This document shows, one piece after another, positions 1-6,283 of a stretch of DNA of 10,987 nucleotides; within the stretch, counting starts at the first letter, position 1; the number at the start of each line of letters is the position of its first letter. The DNA comes from a bacterium. GTDB lineage: Bacteria > NPL-UPA2 > JAGMAN01. The notes beneath the pieces were generated by a model. The model searched no databases. It had not been told where the DNA came from and saw nothing but the letters and a program-made list of their open reading frames with translations. The stretch covers positions 1 through 10,987 of the forward strand of contig JAGMAN010000060.1 in the NCBI GenBank assembly GCA_023130215.1. The letters run 5' to 3'. The translations under genes were made by a program, and so were the position numbers.

Positions 1-140
1 CTATCCCTATCTCTCTGGAAGAGAGAACGATAGTGATGCTCCTCTTCCGGATGAACCCTCCCCCGGCTATCCTTGCTCTTCATAGCGTAAGGGGCAAGAA
101 TCCTCTCCTCTTGTTTCTGGAGTTGGCTTCTAGTCAGCAT
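1..140 (-). CDS. dgt: dGTPase-like HD-domain triphosphohydrolase, N-terminal fragment (cut by the window edge)
   Basis: Only the first 46 codons are present, and the frame is open to the left edge. The translation begins MLTRSQLQKQEERILAPYAM and continues with a K-S-K-D-S-R-G-R segment and then F-Q-R-D-R-D-R. This is the characteristic opening of bacterial deoxyguanosinetriphosphate triphosphohydrolase-like proteins, in which LAPYA..S.DSRGR and the FQRDRDRI segment precede the HD metal site. Family members hydrolyse dNTPs to nucleosides and triphosphate in the cytoplasm. The catalytic HD residues would lie beyond the edge, so activity cannot be judged. The ATG at 138-140 lies 9 bases after the stop of the upstream HTH gene and has no clear ribosome site, so translation is probably coupled. 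The thymidylate synthase and HIT genes nearby give a loose nucleotide-metabolism context. Identification rests on recall of the family N-terminus. Confidence 0.85.
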   Translation of the reverse strand, partial: MLTRSQLQKQEERILAPYAMKSKDSRGRVHPEEEHHYRSLFQRDRD

Positions 141-149
141 GGTAGCAGG

Positions 150-800
150 TTAAAAAATTCTGTTGGCAAACCGGAGGGCAGGCTTCAGGAACGCAGGAAT
201 GGGAACCTCTAAAATGGGCAGGAGGAGGATACCAATAGCAGACAGGATAAGAAGCAGTGAGAGAATAAAGAGAAAACTGAAAAATGGACCGGCCTTCTTC
301 TTTGTTACTGGCAGGGCAACTTCGGCCCTGGCTGGTCTGGCAGGAGGAATAGAGGGCTCCTCCTTCACCTCCGCCTCTGGACGAACTTCCTCCTCCTTAA
401 TTCCGGGCATTTCCACTGTCTCCTCCTCCTTTGGAGGAAAAGGAGACGGTCTTGCCTCCTTAGGCTCTATGCGGATTGGCTTCTCCTCCCCCAAGGGTAA
501 CGTCTTTCCCTCTTCTGATGGCTTCTCTTCCTCAGGGGTAGCAAGAAAGGGCGGCTCTTCAGTAACTGCCTCAGACTTTTCCTCTGCTTTTTCCTCCTTT
601 ACCCCAGGCGCAGTTTCCTCCTTCATTCCGGGGGATTCTTCAGTCATATAATTAACGACATCATCTTCCTTAAATTTGGCCAGATCGCCCTCACCGGTTG
701 GTTCAAGTTTACCTTGTTTAATCAAATCATTTAGTTTAGCCTGGTCAACCTTTAAGAGTTTCAGTACATCTTCCCGGCTCAGATAAGGTTCCTCAGCCAT
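150..800 (-). CDS. Helix-turn-helix protein with acidic linker and C-terminal membrane anchor
   Basis: This is a 216-residue protein from the ATG at 798-800. Residues about 6-52 (YLSREDVLKLLKVDQAKLND, then ...GKLEP...FKEDDVVNYM) look like the excisionase/MerR-type winged HTH (HTH_17-like) that binds DNA. Residues about 55-165 form a Glu/Lys/Pro-rich, probably disordered linker containing three PG[MVI]KEE motifs (about 57, 65 and 132). A KKK stretch precedes one hydrophobic segment at about 173-196, followed by a short tail of about 20 residues. The positive-inside rule puts the HTH in the cytoplasm and the tail outside. It overlaps the end of the upstream coiled-coil gene by 8 bases, so the two are probably co-translated and may work together. 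I infer a DNA-to-membrane tether or a membrane-bound regulator. RodZ is a loose architectural analogue (HTH plus membrane segment) but has a different HTH class and a large periplasmic domain. Confidence 0.85.
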   Translation of the reverse strand: MAEEPYLSREDVLKLLKVDQAKLNDLIKQGKLEPTGEGDLAKFKEDDVVNYMTEESPGMKEETAPGVKEEKAEEKSEAVTEEPPFLATPEEEKPSEEGKTLPLGEEKPIRIEPKEARPSPFPPKEEETVEMPGIKEEEVRPEAEVKEEPSIPPARPARAEVALPVTKKKAGPFFSFLFILSLLLILSAIGILLLPILEVPIPAFLKPALRFANRIF

Positions 801-1785
801 TTTCCCCTCCTCTCTCAATTACCTCTACTCGATCATTCTCCCTGATCCCTTTGATGGTCATCTTATCAGCTACTTCCACCACAATAGTCACCGGCTCAAT
901 TCTGCTCAGTTTCATCTCCTTCACCAATCTGCCATCTCTATAGACAGAGAGAAAGGGAGAAATGGTAGAGCCTGCTTCCTTTCCCAGAGCCACCGTTAGA
1001 AAGCTTGGACTCTGAACAGCCCATATCTTTCCGCTCAACTTCTCAGATTCCAAGAGATGGCTCACTCCCGGCAACAAGTTCAGCTTCACCTGGTCATTTT
1101 CCTTAATTCCTTTCAAAGAGGTTGCCTCGGCAACCCTGGCCACCATGGTCATATAATGGATCTGCTTCGCTTTCACTTCCTTAATTAATTTCTCACCTCT
1201 ATAGACTAAGATAGTTGGTTTAACATCACCGGCTGCTCCCTTCTCCAGTTCAATGCTCAGAAAAGGACTATAGACATAGGAAAGTTTTCCTCCAATCTCC
1301 CTGGATGGTAAGGCAGAAATTGCTTCTCCAGGAACTTCAATTTGTCCCTTCACTTCAGGGGCAGCTTCTTCCACCATCTTCCTCAGGGCTAACCATTTCT
1401 GCTCTATCCCTTTATATTCCTTCTCATAAAAATTTTTGGCTGTCTTTAACTTTTTGAATTCTTCCTCCAGGGTGGCTCTTTCTTTCCTCTCCTTCTCTAA
1501 GTCTTTTTTCAGGGAAGCTGCTATTCGGTTGAGGCTCTCCCGGAGTTCATTCCTTAACTTCTTCTCTTGCTTTAGCTCTTCCTGGAAGGCAACTTTTTGA
1601 CACTCGTTCTCTTTCTCCAGGGCATCTTTTTCCCGGGTGACTTTGATTAACTGGCCTTCTTTCTCCTCTAAAGACGAGGACAGGGCCTCTATCTGCTCTT
1701 CCCAACTTCCTACTACTTTAAGGACAACGATGATTGCTCCCAGGCTGATGAGAAATAGTTTTATAGTTGCGCTTTTTCTGATCAT
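793..1785 (-). CDS. Membrane-anchored coiled-coil protein with two tandem beta-rich C-terminal modules
   Basis: This is a 330-residue protein that I cannot match to a named family. A short basic N-terminus (MIRKSATIK) is followed by one transmembrane segment at about 8-26. A long charged heptad-like coiled coil runs over about 28-142, and two copies of a module of about 75 residues follow at about 164-237 and 250-324. Both copies read G-K-[LI]-x2-V-x-SP, then VYR-x-G-x-L-[IV]-KE, and end in KGI-[KR]-END-x-V. The topology predicts an inner-membrane anchor with the coiled coil and modules outside the cytoplasm. A near-perfect AAAGGAGGT site lies 9 bases before the ATG, and a strong promoter lies just upstream. 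The last 8 bases overlap the HTH membrane gene, suggesting a partner role. The module resembles the C-terminal domain of the CsgG-like protein at 7645-8568. Function is unknown; a periplasmic scaffold is an inference. Confidence 0.87.
   Translation of the reverse strand: MIRKSATIKLFLISLGAIIVVLKVVGSWEEQIEALSSSLEEKEGQLIKVTREKDALEKENECQKVAFQEELKQEKKLRNELRESLNRIAASLKKDLEKERKERATLEEEFKKLKTAKNFYEKEYKGIEQKWLALRKMVEEAAPEVKGQIEVPGEAISALPSREIGGKLSYVYSPFLSIELEKGAAGDVKPTILVYRGEKLIKEVKAKQIHYMTMVARVAEATSLKGIKENDQVKLNLLPGVSHLLESEKLSGKIWAVQSPSFLTVALGKEAGSTISPFLSVYRDGRLVKEMKLSRIEPVTIVVEVADKMTIKGIRENDRVEVIERGGENG
804..813 (-). promoter_or_regulatory. Ribosome binding site that fixes the HTH-gene start
   Basis: On the minus strand the sequence AGAGGAGGGG lies 3 bases before the ATG at 798-800. 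It supports that ATG over the in-frame TTG six codons upstream (816-818), which has no such site and would place the purine run inside the gene. Confidence 0.8.
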
Positions 1786-1810
1786 TTCTCCTTACCTCCT
1801 TTACATATTG

Positions 1811-1839
1811 ATTTTACCACAACCATTAAAACCTGTCAA
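1811..1839 (-). promoter_or_regulatory. Sigma70-type promoter for the coiled-coil/HTH gene pair
   Basis: On the minus strand, TTGACA (1834-1839) is followed by a 17-base spacer and TAAAAT (1811-1816), preceded by TGG as an extended -10. The -35 box lies in the last codons of the HIT gene. The predicted transcript starts near 1804, about 18 bases before the ATG, leaving room for little more than the ribosome site. Confidence 0.7.
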
Positions 1840-2341
1840 AGATTTTATGTTCCTCTCCCGCGGCCCTGGACGCGGCCACTAATTTCTGATAAGTGTCCCT
1901 CAGAAGCTCAGGAATCACCTTCGTCTCCGAGATTACAGGCATGAAATTGGTGTCCTCCGTCCATCGGGGCACGATGTGAAGGTGAAGGTGGTCCTTCACC
2001 CCAGCCCCCGCTGCCTCTCCTAAATTCATCCCAATATTAAATCCATGAGGATGTAGTGCTTCTTTTAGGAGCTTTATTGCTTTCCTGGTCAGAACCATCA
2101 ACTCTAAGAGCTCCTTCTCCTCTAATCCCTCCATGCTGGACACGTGTCTTGCCGGAACGACCATCAGATGTCCATTGTTATACGGATAGATATTCAGGAC
2201 GATAAAACAGCTTTTCCCCCTGGACAGGACATAGTTTTCTCTATCTTTGGTGTCCTTCCAGTTTTCGCAGAAAAAACAGCCTGAGCGCTTCCCTATAGCC
2301 ATGATATATCCCATCCTCCAGGGAGCCCAGATTCTCTTCAT
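1826..2341 (-). CDS. HIT-family (histidine triad) nucleotide hydrolase/phosphorylase
   Basis: This is a 171-residue cytoplasmic protein. The histidine triad H118-L-H120-L-H122-I-V, followed by PRW, is complete; H120 is the expected nucleophile that forms the nucleotidyl-histidine intermediate. The N-terminus reads IWAPWRMGYI and then C22-F-F-C25, which with His66 could form the zinc site seen in Ap4A-phosphorylase-like HIT proteins. The core N-x-Y-P-Y-N-N-G-H-L-M-V-V-P-x-R-H is typical of the fold. Members of this branch cleave diadenosine polyphosphates (Ap4A, Ap3A) or other AMP-linked compounds; the exact substrate cannot be read from the sequence. The ATG overlaps the stop of the thymidylate synthase gene by 4 bases (ATGA), so the two are translationally coupled. 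The end of the gene also carries the promoter of the next operon. Confidence 0.92.
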   Translation of the reverse strand: MKRIWAPWRMGYIMAIGKRSGCFFCENWKDTKDRENYVLSRGKSCFIVLNIYPYNNGHLMVVPARHVSSMEGLEEKELLELMVLTRKAIKLLKEALHPHGFNIGMNLGEAAGAGVKDHLHLHIVPRWTEDTNFMPVISETKVIPELLRDTYQKLVAASRAAGEEHKIFDRF

Positions 2342-3159
2342 GGAATGTTTTCTTTAGCCAGTCTCCTTCTTCCTTCCTCAAAGAAGGGCTCGGCAGACTG
2401 AGTTGTCCAGGTTCTCTCCCGGAAACTTCGCTTCTTTAGTGTCTCTAAAAATTTTTTGAATTCCTGGTAATACGAGCCATAAATGTGGAAACTATCTGTT
2501 ATATCCACATGGCGTCCGACCAGGACCTCTTCTCTTAGTTTCTCTCCCAACTTTTCTGCCAATATCCTCTGCATGTCAGTAAAGACAAATAGGTTCATAA
2601 AAGCGGCCTTATAACCATCCCTGGAACGCCAGTGACTATTCATATTGAGAATAGCTTTGCCATCTGCTCTACGGGAGATACGGAAGAAGAGACGCTGGAG
2701 ACAAGGAGGGTCTGAAGCAGGAGGGTCGCTCTGCACATTCCAGGTAATAGCCTGAGCCCGGCGAGAGTAAGGAATCTTAGCTAACTTATCAATAATGTAG
2801 TTAATCTGGTCTATTTTCTTTCCTTCCATCTCATATTTAAACAATCTCTGATGATAGGTATAAGTCCATTTCCCCTCGTCCGGCTTAATCCAGTGGTCAT
2901 GCACTCCATTTATAACTTCCTGCCGATAAACTTCCAGGTCTTCCAATCCTCCCGGGAAAGCCCGGTGGATTCTCGGCTCGGCCATTGGCTCCTGGATAAC
3001 CATAATCATAGTGCAGTCACGACTTGGAGGGTCTCCTTCCCGATCGTATTCAGTCCGGATAGCAAGCCCCTTTTCCCAGGTAGCCAGGACGGCTTTCTCC
3101 CAAACCTCTGGAACAGTTCTCCCCTCAACTTTTATGACTGGAATGCTCACGCCTGACAC
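2338..3159 (-). CDS. thyA: ThyA-type thymidylate synthase, divergent
   Basis: This is a 273-residue protein, close to the family's usual length of about 264. ThyA converts dUMP and methylene-tetrahydrofolate to dTMP and dihydrofolate in the cytoplasm. The nucleotide-site landmarks are present: S132-R133-R134, the catalytic Cys153 in DPPCLQ, R178-S179-x-D181, N189 (8 residues after the Asp, as in E. coli D169/N177), and H225-x-Y227 in DSFHIYGSY. Asn at 189 favours dUMP over dCMP. The N-terminal third lacks the usual ELLWFL-type segment, and the C-terminus (KENIP) differs from the classic ...VAI, so this is a distant branch or a related pyrimidine methylase/hydroxymethylase. The start is uncertain: GTG at 3157-3159 and GTG at 3148-3150 both lack a ribosome site, and the frame is open back to 3180. 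It follows the peptidase gene by about 21 bases and overlaps the HIT gene. Confidence 0.85.
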   Translation of the reverse strand: MSGVSIPVIKVEGRTVPEVWEKAVLATWEKGLAIRTEYDREGDPPSRDCTMIMVIQEPMAEPRIHRAFPGGLEDLEVYRQEVINGVHDHWIKPDEGKWTYTYHQRLFKYEMEGKKIDQINYIIDKLAKIPYSRRAQAITWNVQSDPPASDPPCLQRLFFRISRRADGKAILNMNSHWRSRDGYKAAFMNLFVFTDMQRILAEKLGEKLREEVLVGRHVDITDSFHIYGSYYQEFKKFLETLKKRSFRERTWTTQSAEPFFEEGRRRLAKENIP

Positions 3160-3180
3160 TGAAATTTGTCCATTGGCACT

Positions 3181-3876
3181 TTATGGTAAGTAGCCCAGTG
3201 GATTCACTGCCTGATGTCCCTTCCTTACCTCGAAATGGAGATGGGGCCCGGTGGAACGTCCGGTGCTACCCACCTGACCAATTCTCTGGCCCCTTTTTAC
3301 CCTATCTCCCTCCTTAACTAAATTCTTTGAATTGTGGGCATAGACTGTAGAATAACCATTCTCATGGTCAATAATAATAAGATTTCCGTATCCACCCAGT
3401 ACCCCGGAGTAGACAACCATCCCACTAGCCGCGGCAACAACCCTGGTTCCGGTAGGAGCAACGATATCAATCCCCTTATGTTGCCTCCCCTTCCTCGTCC
3501 CGTAATGGGAGGTTATCCTTCTGGAATCTACAGGCCAGGTAAATGAGCCTTTCTTTAAGGAAATGGGAGACTTATGAGTCTCAACTGTCAAAACCGCCTT
3601 AGCCTTAGGAATGAAGAGATACTGGCCAACTCGCAGCTTGTTAGGGTCGGAGAGGCGGTTTGCTCTCATAATGACCTTCATGTCCACTCCATAAATCTTG
3701 GCTATCCTCCAGAGATACTGTCCTTTCTTTACCTGGTGATAGACTCCAGGAGCTTCAGCTACCTTAAGGGTACAGCTTCCCATCAGAAACACAAGAAATA
3801 TTGCCAGAGAACAGGCACATAGACACTGAGGCATAAAGGTACAGAATTTCTTATTCAATAATCTTTTATGATTCAT
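3181..3876 (-). CDS. NlpD-like lipoprotein: LysM domain plus M23 metallopeptidase
   Basis: The protein has 231 residues from the ATG at 3874-3876; an upstream in-frame ATG at 3901-3903 would add 9 residues. In numbering from that longer start, a basic N-terminus (NHKRLLNKKF) and hydrophobic stretch end in the lipobox L-M-G-S-C44, predicting a lipid-anchored envelope protein. A LysM peptidoglycan-binding domain spans about 54-99. A LytM/M23 domain spans about 121-237 with H142-x3-D146, H190 and H221-x-H223. All expected zinc and catalytic residues are present, unlike E. coli NlpD, whose domain is degenerate, so it is probably an active cell-wall endopeptidase. I prefer the internal start because the upstream ATG sits inside a 12-base direct repeat and lacks a ribosome site, but the internal one has only a weak site too. 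It lies between tRNA-Gly and the thymidylate synthase gene. Confidence 0.9.
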   Translation of the reverse strand: MNHKRLLNKKFCTFMPQCLCACSLAIFLVFLMGSCTLKVAEAPGVYHQVKKGQYLWRIAKIYGVDMKVIMRANRLSDPNKLRVGQYLFIPKAKAVLTVETHKSPISLKKGSFTWPVDSRRITSHYGTRKGRQHKGIDIVAPTGTRVVAAASGMVVYSGVLGGYGNLIIIDHENGYSTVYAHNSKNLVKEGDRVKRGQRIGQVGSTGRSTGPHLHFEVRKGHQAVNPLGYLP

Positions 3877-3900
3877 TTTCTTTTGTGCATCAACTATTGT

Positions 3901-3926
3901 CATTTTGATTTTTGCATTTTGATTTT
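3901..3926. repeat. Tandem 12-base direct repeat between tRNA-Gly and the lipoprotein gene
   Basis: CATTTTGATTTT occurs at 3901-3912 and again at 3915-3926, separated by TG. On the minus strand each copy ends in ATG. One of these is the upstream candidate start of the lipoprotein gene; the other opens a five-codon frame that stops at once. The repeat is A/T-rich and looks non-coding. Confidence 0.75.
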
Positions 3927-3931
3927 CTTAA

Positions 3932-4002
3932 AGCGGGCAAAGGGAATCGAACCCTCGTACCAAGCTTGGGAAGCTTGTATTCTACCACTGAATTATGCCC
4001 GC
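3932..4002 (-). tRNA. tRNA-Gly (anticodon CCC)
   Basis: A complete 71-base cloverleaf can be folded by hand. The acceptor stem is GCGGGCA/TGCCCGC with discriminator T, the D stem is ATTC/GAAT, the anticodon stem is CAAGC/GCTTG around loop TTCCCAA, the variable loop is GTAC, and the T arm is GAGGG-TTCGATT-CCCTT. The anticodon CCC reads GGG (glycine). CCA is not encoded; the bases after the discriminator read TTA, so it must be added enzymatically. The gene starts 6 bases after the stop of the PfkB kinase gene and ends 28 bases before the lipoprotein frame, with no obvious promoter of its own. It is probably cut out of the operon transcript by RNase P and RNase Z or an equivalent nuclease. Confidence 0.96.
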
Positions 4003-4008
4003 AACAAC

Positions 4009-4908
4009 CTAAAATTCAGTTAGTTTCTTAAATTCCTGATATCTTTCCTCTATGTCAGCCTTAGTAAGTGATTTCAGGCGGTTGAAGCTAAATCCCTCCA
4101 CTGTATAGGAAGCCATGACGGAGCCGTAAACGACGGCCTTTCTTAGATTCTCCTCCTCTTCATTCCCACTTTTAGCTAAATAGCCAAGGAAACCACCGGC
4201 AAAGCTGTCTCCCGCTCCGGTAGGGTCGTAGATGGACTCTACAGGATAAGCAGGAGCGGTGAAATAGCTGCCTTCAGAAAAAAGCAGTGCCCCGTGTTCA
4301 CCTTTCTTGATGACGGCTATCTTCGGTCCTAAGGTGAGAATGCTTTTACCTGCTCTGACTAAATTCATCTCCCCGGTTAACATCCTGGCCTCAGAGTCAT
4401 TGAGGATAAGAATGTCTACCTTGCCCAGTGTTCCTAAAAGTATCTCTTTCTTAGTCTCTATCCAGATATTCATAGTATCGCAGGCAATCAACTTTGAACC
4501 GCTAACCTGCTCTAAAATCTCTAAATGTAACTGCGGATCTATATTGGCTAAGAAGACATATTCAGAGCTACGATAATCCTCTAAAAGCTGAGGATGGAAA
4601 TCCTGGAAGACATTTAAACATAATGAAAGAGTCTCCCTCTCATTAGGGTCTTCGCCATAACGGGCCTTCCATCGGAAGGTCTTGCCCGCCTTCCTCTCCA
4701 ACCCTCTCAGATCTACTCCGCGGCTCTTTAAGAGTTCCAGATGCTCCGATGGGAAATCAGCCCCCACTATCCCCACTAAGTTTACCCGGGAGAAGTAGCT
4801 GGCTGAGTAAGCAAAATAGGTAGCCGAGCCACCTAATACTTCCTCTGCCTTACCAAAAGGAGTCTCCACGGTGTCCAGGGCTACTGAACCGACAACTAAG
4901 ATACTCAT
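4009..4908 (-). CDS. PfkB/ribokinase-family sugar or nucleoside kinase
   Basis: This is a 299-residue cytoplasmic protein of normal family length. The N-terminus shows VVGSVALD and the GG of the substrate site (26-27, VLGGSATYFA). The N-x2-E phosphate/Mg region appears as NDSEA (170-174). The second PfkB signature DPTGAGDSFAGGF spans 228-240, with Asp234 as the catalytic base of the GAGD anion hole. The family phosphorylates ribose, fructose, adenosine and similar alcohols using ATP; the substrate here cannot be assigned. The ATG overlaps the thiC stop by 4 bases (ATGA), indicating tight co-expression with ThiC. A role in handling the sugar or nucleoside by-products of the ThiC reaction is possible but is only inference. 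ThiD, the pyrimidine kinase of thiamine synthesis, shares the ribokinase fold, but this protein carries PfkB rather than ThiD signatures. Confidence 0.92.
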   Translation of the reverse strand: MSILVVGSVALDTVETPFGKAEEVLGGSATYFAYSASYFSRVNLVGIVGADFPSEHLELLKSRGVDLRGLERKAGKTFRWKARYGEDPNERETLSLCLNVFQDFHPQLLEDYRSSEYVFLANIDPQLHLEILEQVSGSKLIACDTMNIWIETKKEILLGTLGKVDILILNDSEARMLTGEMNLVRAGKSILTLGPKIAVIKKGEHGALLFSEGSYFTAPAYPVESIYDPTGAGDSFAGGFLGYLAKSGNEEEENLRKAVVYGSVMASYTVEGFSFNRLKSLTKADIEERYQEFKKLTEF

Positions 4909-6200
4909 TTTTTAAAAAATTCATTTACTACTTTCAGAGCGCAGTATTGGCCGCACATGGTGCAGACATCGCTCATCTCAGGTTTACTTTCCTGGCGATA
5001 CTTTCTCGCCCTCGCTGGGTCAAGGACTAACTTCATCTGCTCTTCCCACTTTCGTTCCTTTCGAAGCCGCGAAACCTTAAGGTCCCAGTCTGAGGCTCCC
5101 TTTATCCCCTTGGCTATATCAGCCGCATGAGCCGCAATGCGAGTGGCAATTACTCCCTCCCTGACATCCTCAACTGTTGGAAGCCTGAGATGCTCGGAAG
5201 GAGTGACATAACAGAGGAAATCAGCTCCGGCACCTGCGGCTATGGCTCCTCCAATAGCGGCCGTAATGTGGTCGTAACCCGGAGCAATATCAGTAACCAG
5301 GGGGCCTAAGACATAAAAAGGAGCTTCCCGGCAGAGCTTCTTCTCTAAGATGACATTAGCCTCTATCTCATTCAAAGGAATATGGCCTGGTCCCTCAATC
5401 ATTGCCTGGACGCCCTCATCCCAGGCCCTCTGGGCTAATTCTCCCAAGAGGATGAGTTCCTGAACCTGAGTTCTATCGGTAGAATCAGCAATTGAGCCTG
5501 GTCTCATTCCATCACCTAAGCTGAGAGTTACATCATATTTCTTGGCTATCTCTAAAATGCGGTCGTATTTTTCATAGAGTGGGTTCTCCTGTTCATTGTG
5601 AACCATCCAGGTGACCAGAAAAGCTCCTCCTCGACTGATGACATCAGTAACCCTTCCTTCTCTTCTCAGACGTTCTAAGGTCTCCAGGGTCACCCCACAA
5701 TGAAGGGTGACGAAGTCCACTCCATCTTCAGCCTGTCTTTCAATAGCCGAGAATATATCATCCTCCTCCATATTGATAATGCCTTTCTTATTCTTAGCCG
5801 CTTCTATGGCAGCCTGGTAGATGGGAACAGTGCCCAGGGGAAGACTGCATTCTTTAAGAATTCCTCTCCTTATCTCATCTAAATCACCATCGGTGCTCAG
5901 GTCCATGAGGGTATCAGCTCCTGCTTCTACGGCGGCCTTCATCTTCTGCAGTTCCCCCTCTAAAATAGTTTCGTCCTGAGAAGTGCCAATATTGGCATTG
6001 ACCTTAGTCCTCAACCCTTTTCCTATCCCACATACTTTTAAAGAGTGCCGATTAACATTTGCAGGAATGACTATGGTGCCCTCAGCCAACCCCTTCTGAA
6101 TGAATTCCTCCCCTACCCCCTCCTTCCGGGCTACTTCTTTCATCTCTTTAGTTATATTGCCCCTCCGGGCTTCAGCTATCTGGGTCATCATTTCCTTCAT
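4905..6200 (-). CDS. thiC: Phosphomethylpyrimidine synthase ThiC (short form)
   Basis: This is a 431-residue radical SAM enzyme that rearranges aminoimidazole ribotide to HMP phosphate, the pyrimidine half of thiamine. Diagnostic stretches are present in order: MDLSTDGDL, LPLGTVPIYQA, DFVTLHCGVT, SRGG, SLGDGMRPG, MIEGPGHIPLNEI, GPLVTDIAPGYDHI, CYVTPSEHL and AAHAADIAKG. The C-terminal cluster motif is C413-x2-C416-x3-C420. The length matches the short clade that lacks the N-terminal extension of proteobacterial ThiC. The paralogue BzaF (hydroxybenzimidazole synthase) is similar in size and cannot be fully excluded, but no cobT or bza gene is nearby. Starts at 6200, 6191 or 6188 are all possible: AAGGAA lies inside the first codons and would favour the later ATGs, and family members usually begin MTQ. 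No TPP riboswitch was seen in the leader. The gene heads a run ending at the HIT gene. Confidence 0.94.
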   Translation of the reverse strand: MKEMMTQIAEARRGNITKEMKEVARKEGVGEEFIQKGLAEGTIVIPANVNRHSLKVCGIGKGLRTKVNANIGTSQDETILEGELQKMKAAVEAGADTLMDLSTDGDLDEIRRGILKECSLPLGTVPIYQAAIEAAKNKKGIINMEEDDIFSAIERQAEDGVDFVTLHCGVTLETLERLRREGRVTDVISRGGAFLVTWMVHNEQENPLYEKYDRILEIAKKYDVTLSLGDGMRPGSIADSTDRTQVQELILLGELAQRAWDEGVQAMIEGPGHIPLNEIEANVILEKKLCREAPFYVLGPLVTDIAPGYDHITAAIGGAIAAGAGADFLCYVTPSEHLRLPTVEDVREGVIATRIAAHAADIAKGIKGASDWDLKVSRLRKERKWEEQMKLVLDPARARKYRQESKPEMSDVCTMCGQYCALKVVNEFFKK

Positions 6201-6255
6201 AACTTGCTAAATTCACCCCAAAACTCAATTAAATAGTGTTCTCCTTCTGGGAACA

Positions 6256-6283
6256 ATTGTATCACAGTTGAGAACGATGTCAA
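6256..6283 (-). promoter_or_regulatory. Sigma70-type promoter of the thiC operon
   Basis: On the minus strand, TTGACA (6278-6283) is followed by a 16-base spacer and TACAAT (6256-6261), preceded by TGA as an extended -10. The predicted start near 6249 gives a leader of about 50 bases, too short for a TPP aptamer. Confidence 0.72.

Noticed and set aside
163-651. Long plus-strand open frame (Ser/Gly-rich) opposite the HTH gene
   Set aside because: It mirrors the Glu/Lys/Pro linker codons of the minus-strand gene, has no ribosome site, and looks like low-complexity antisense.
801-818. TTG start at 816-818 for the HTH protein
   Set aside because: The six extra residues (MREEGK) are just the translated ribosome site of the better ATG at 798-800.
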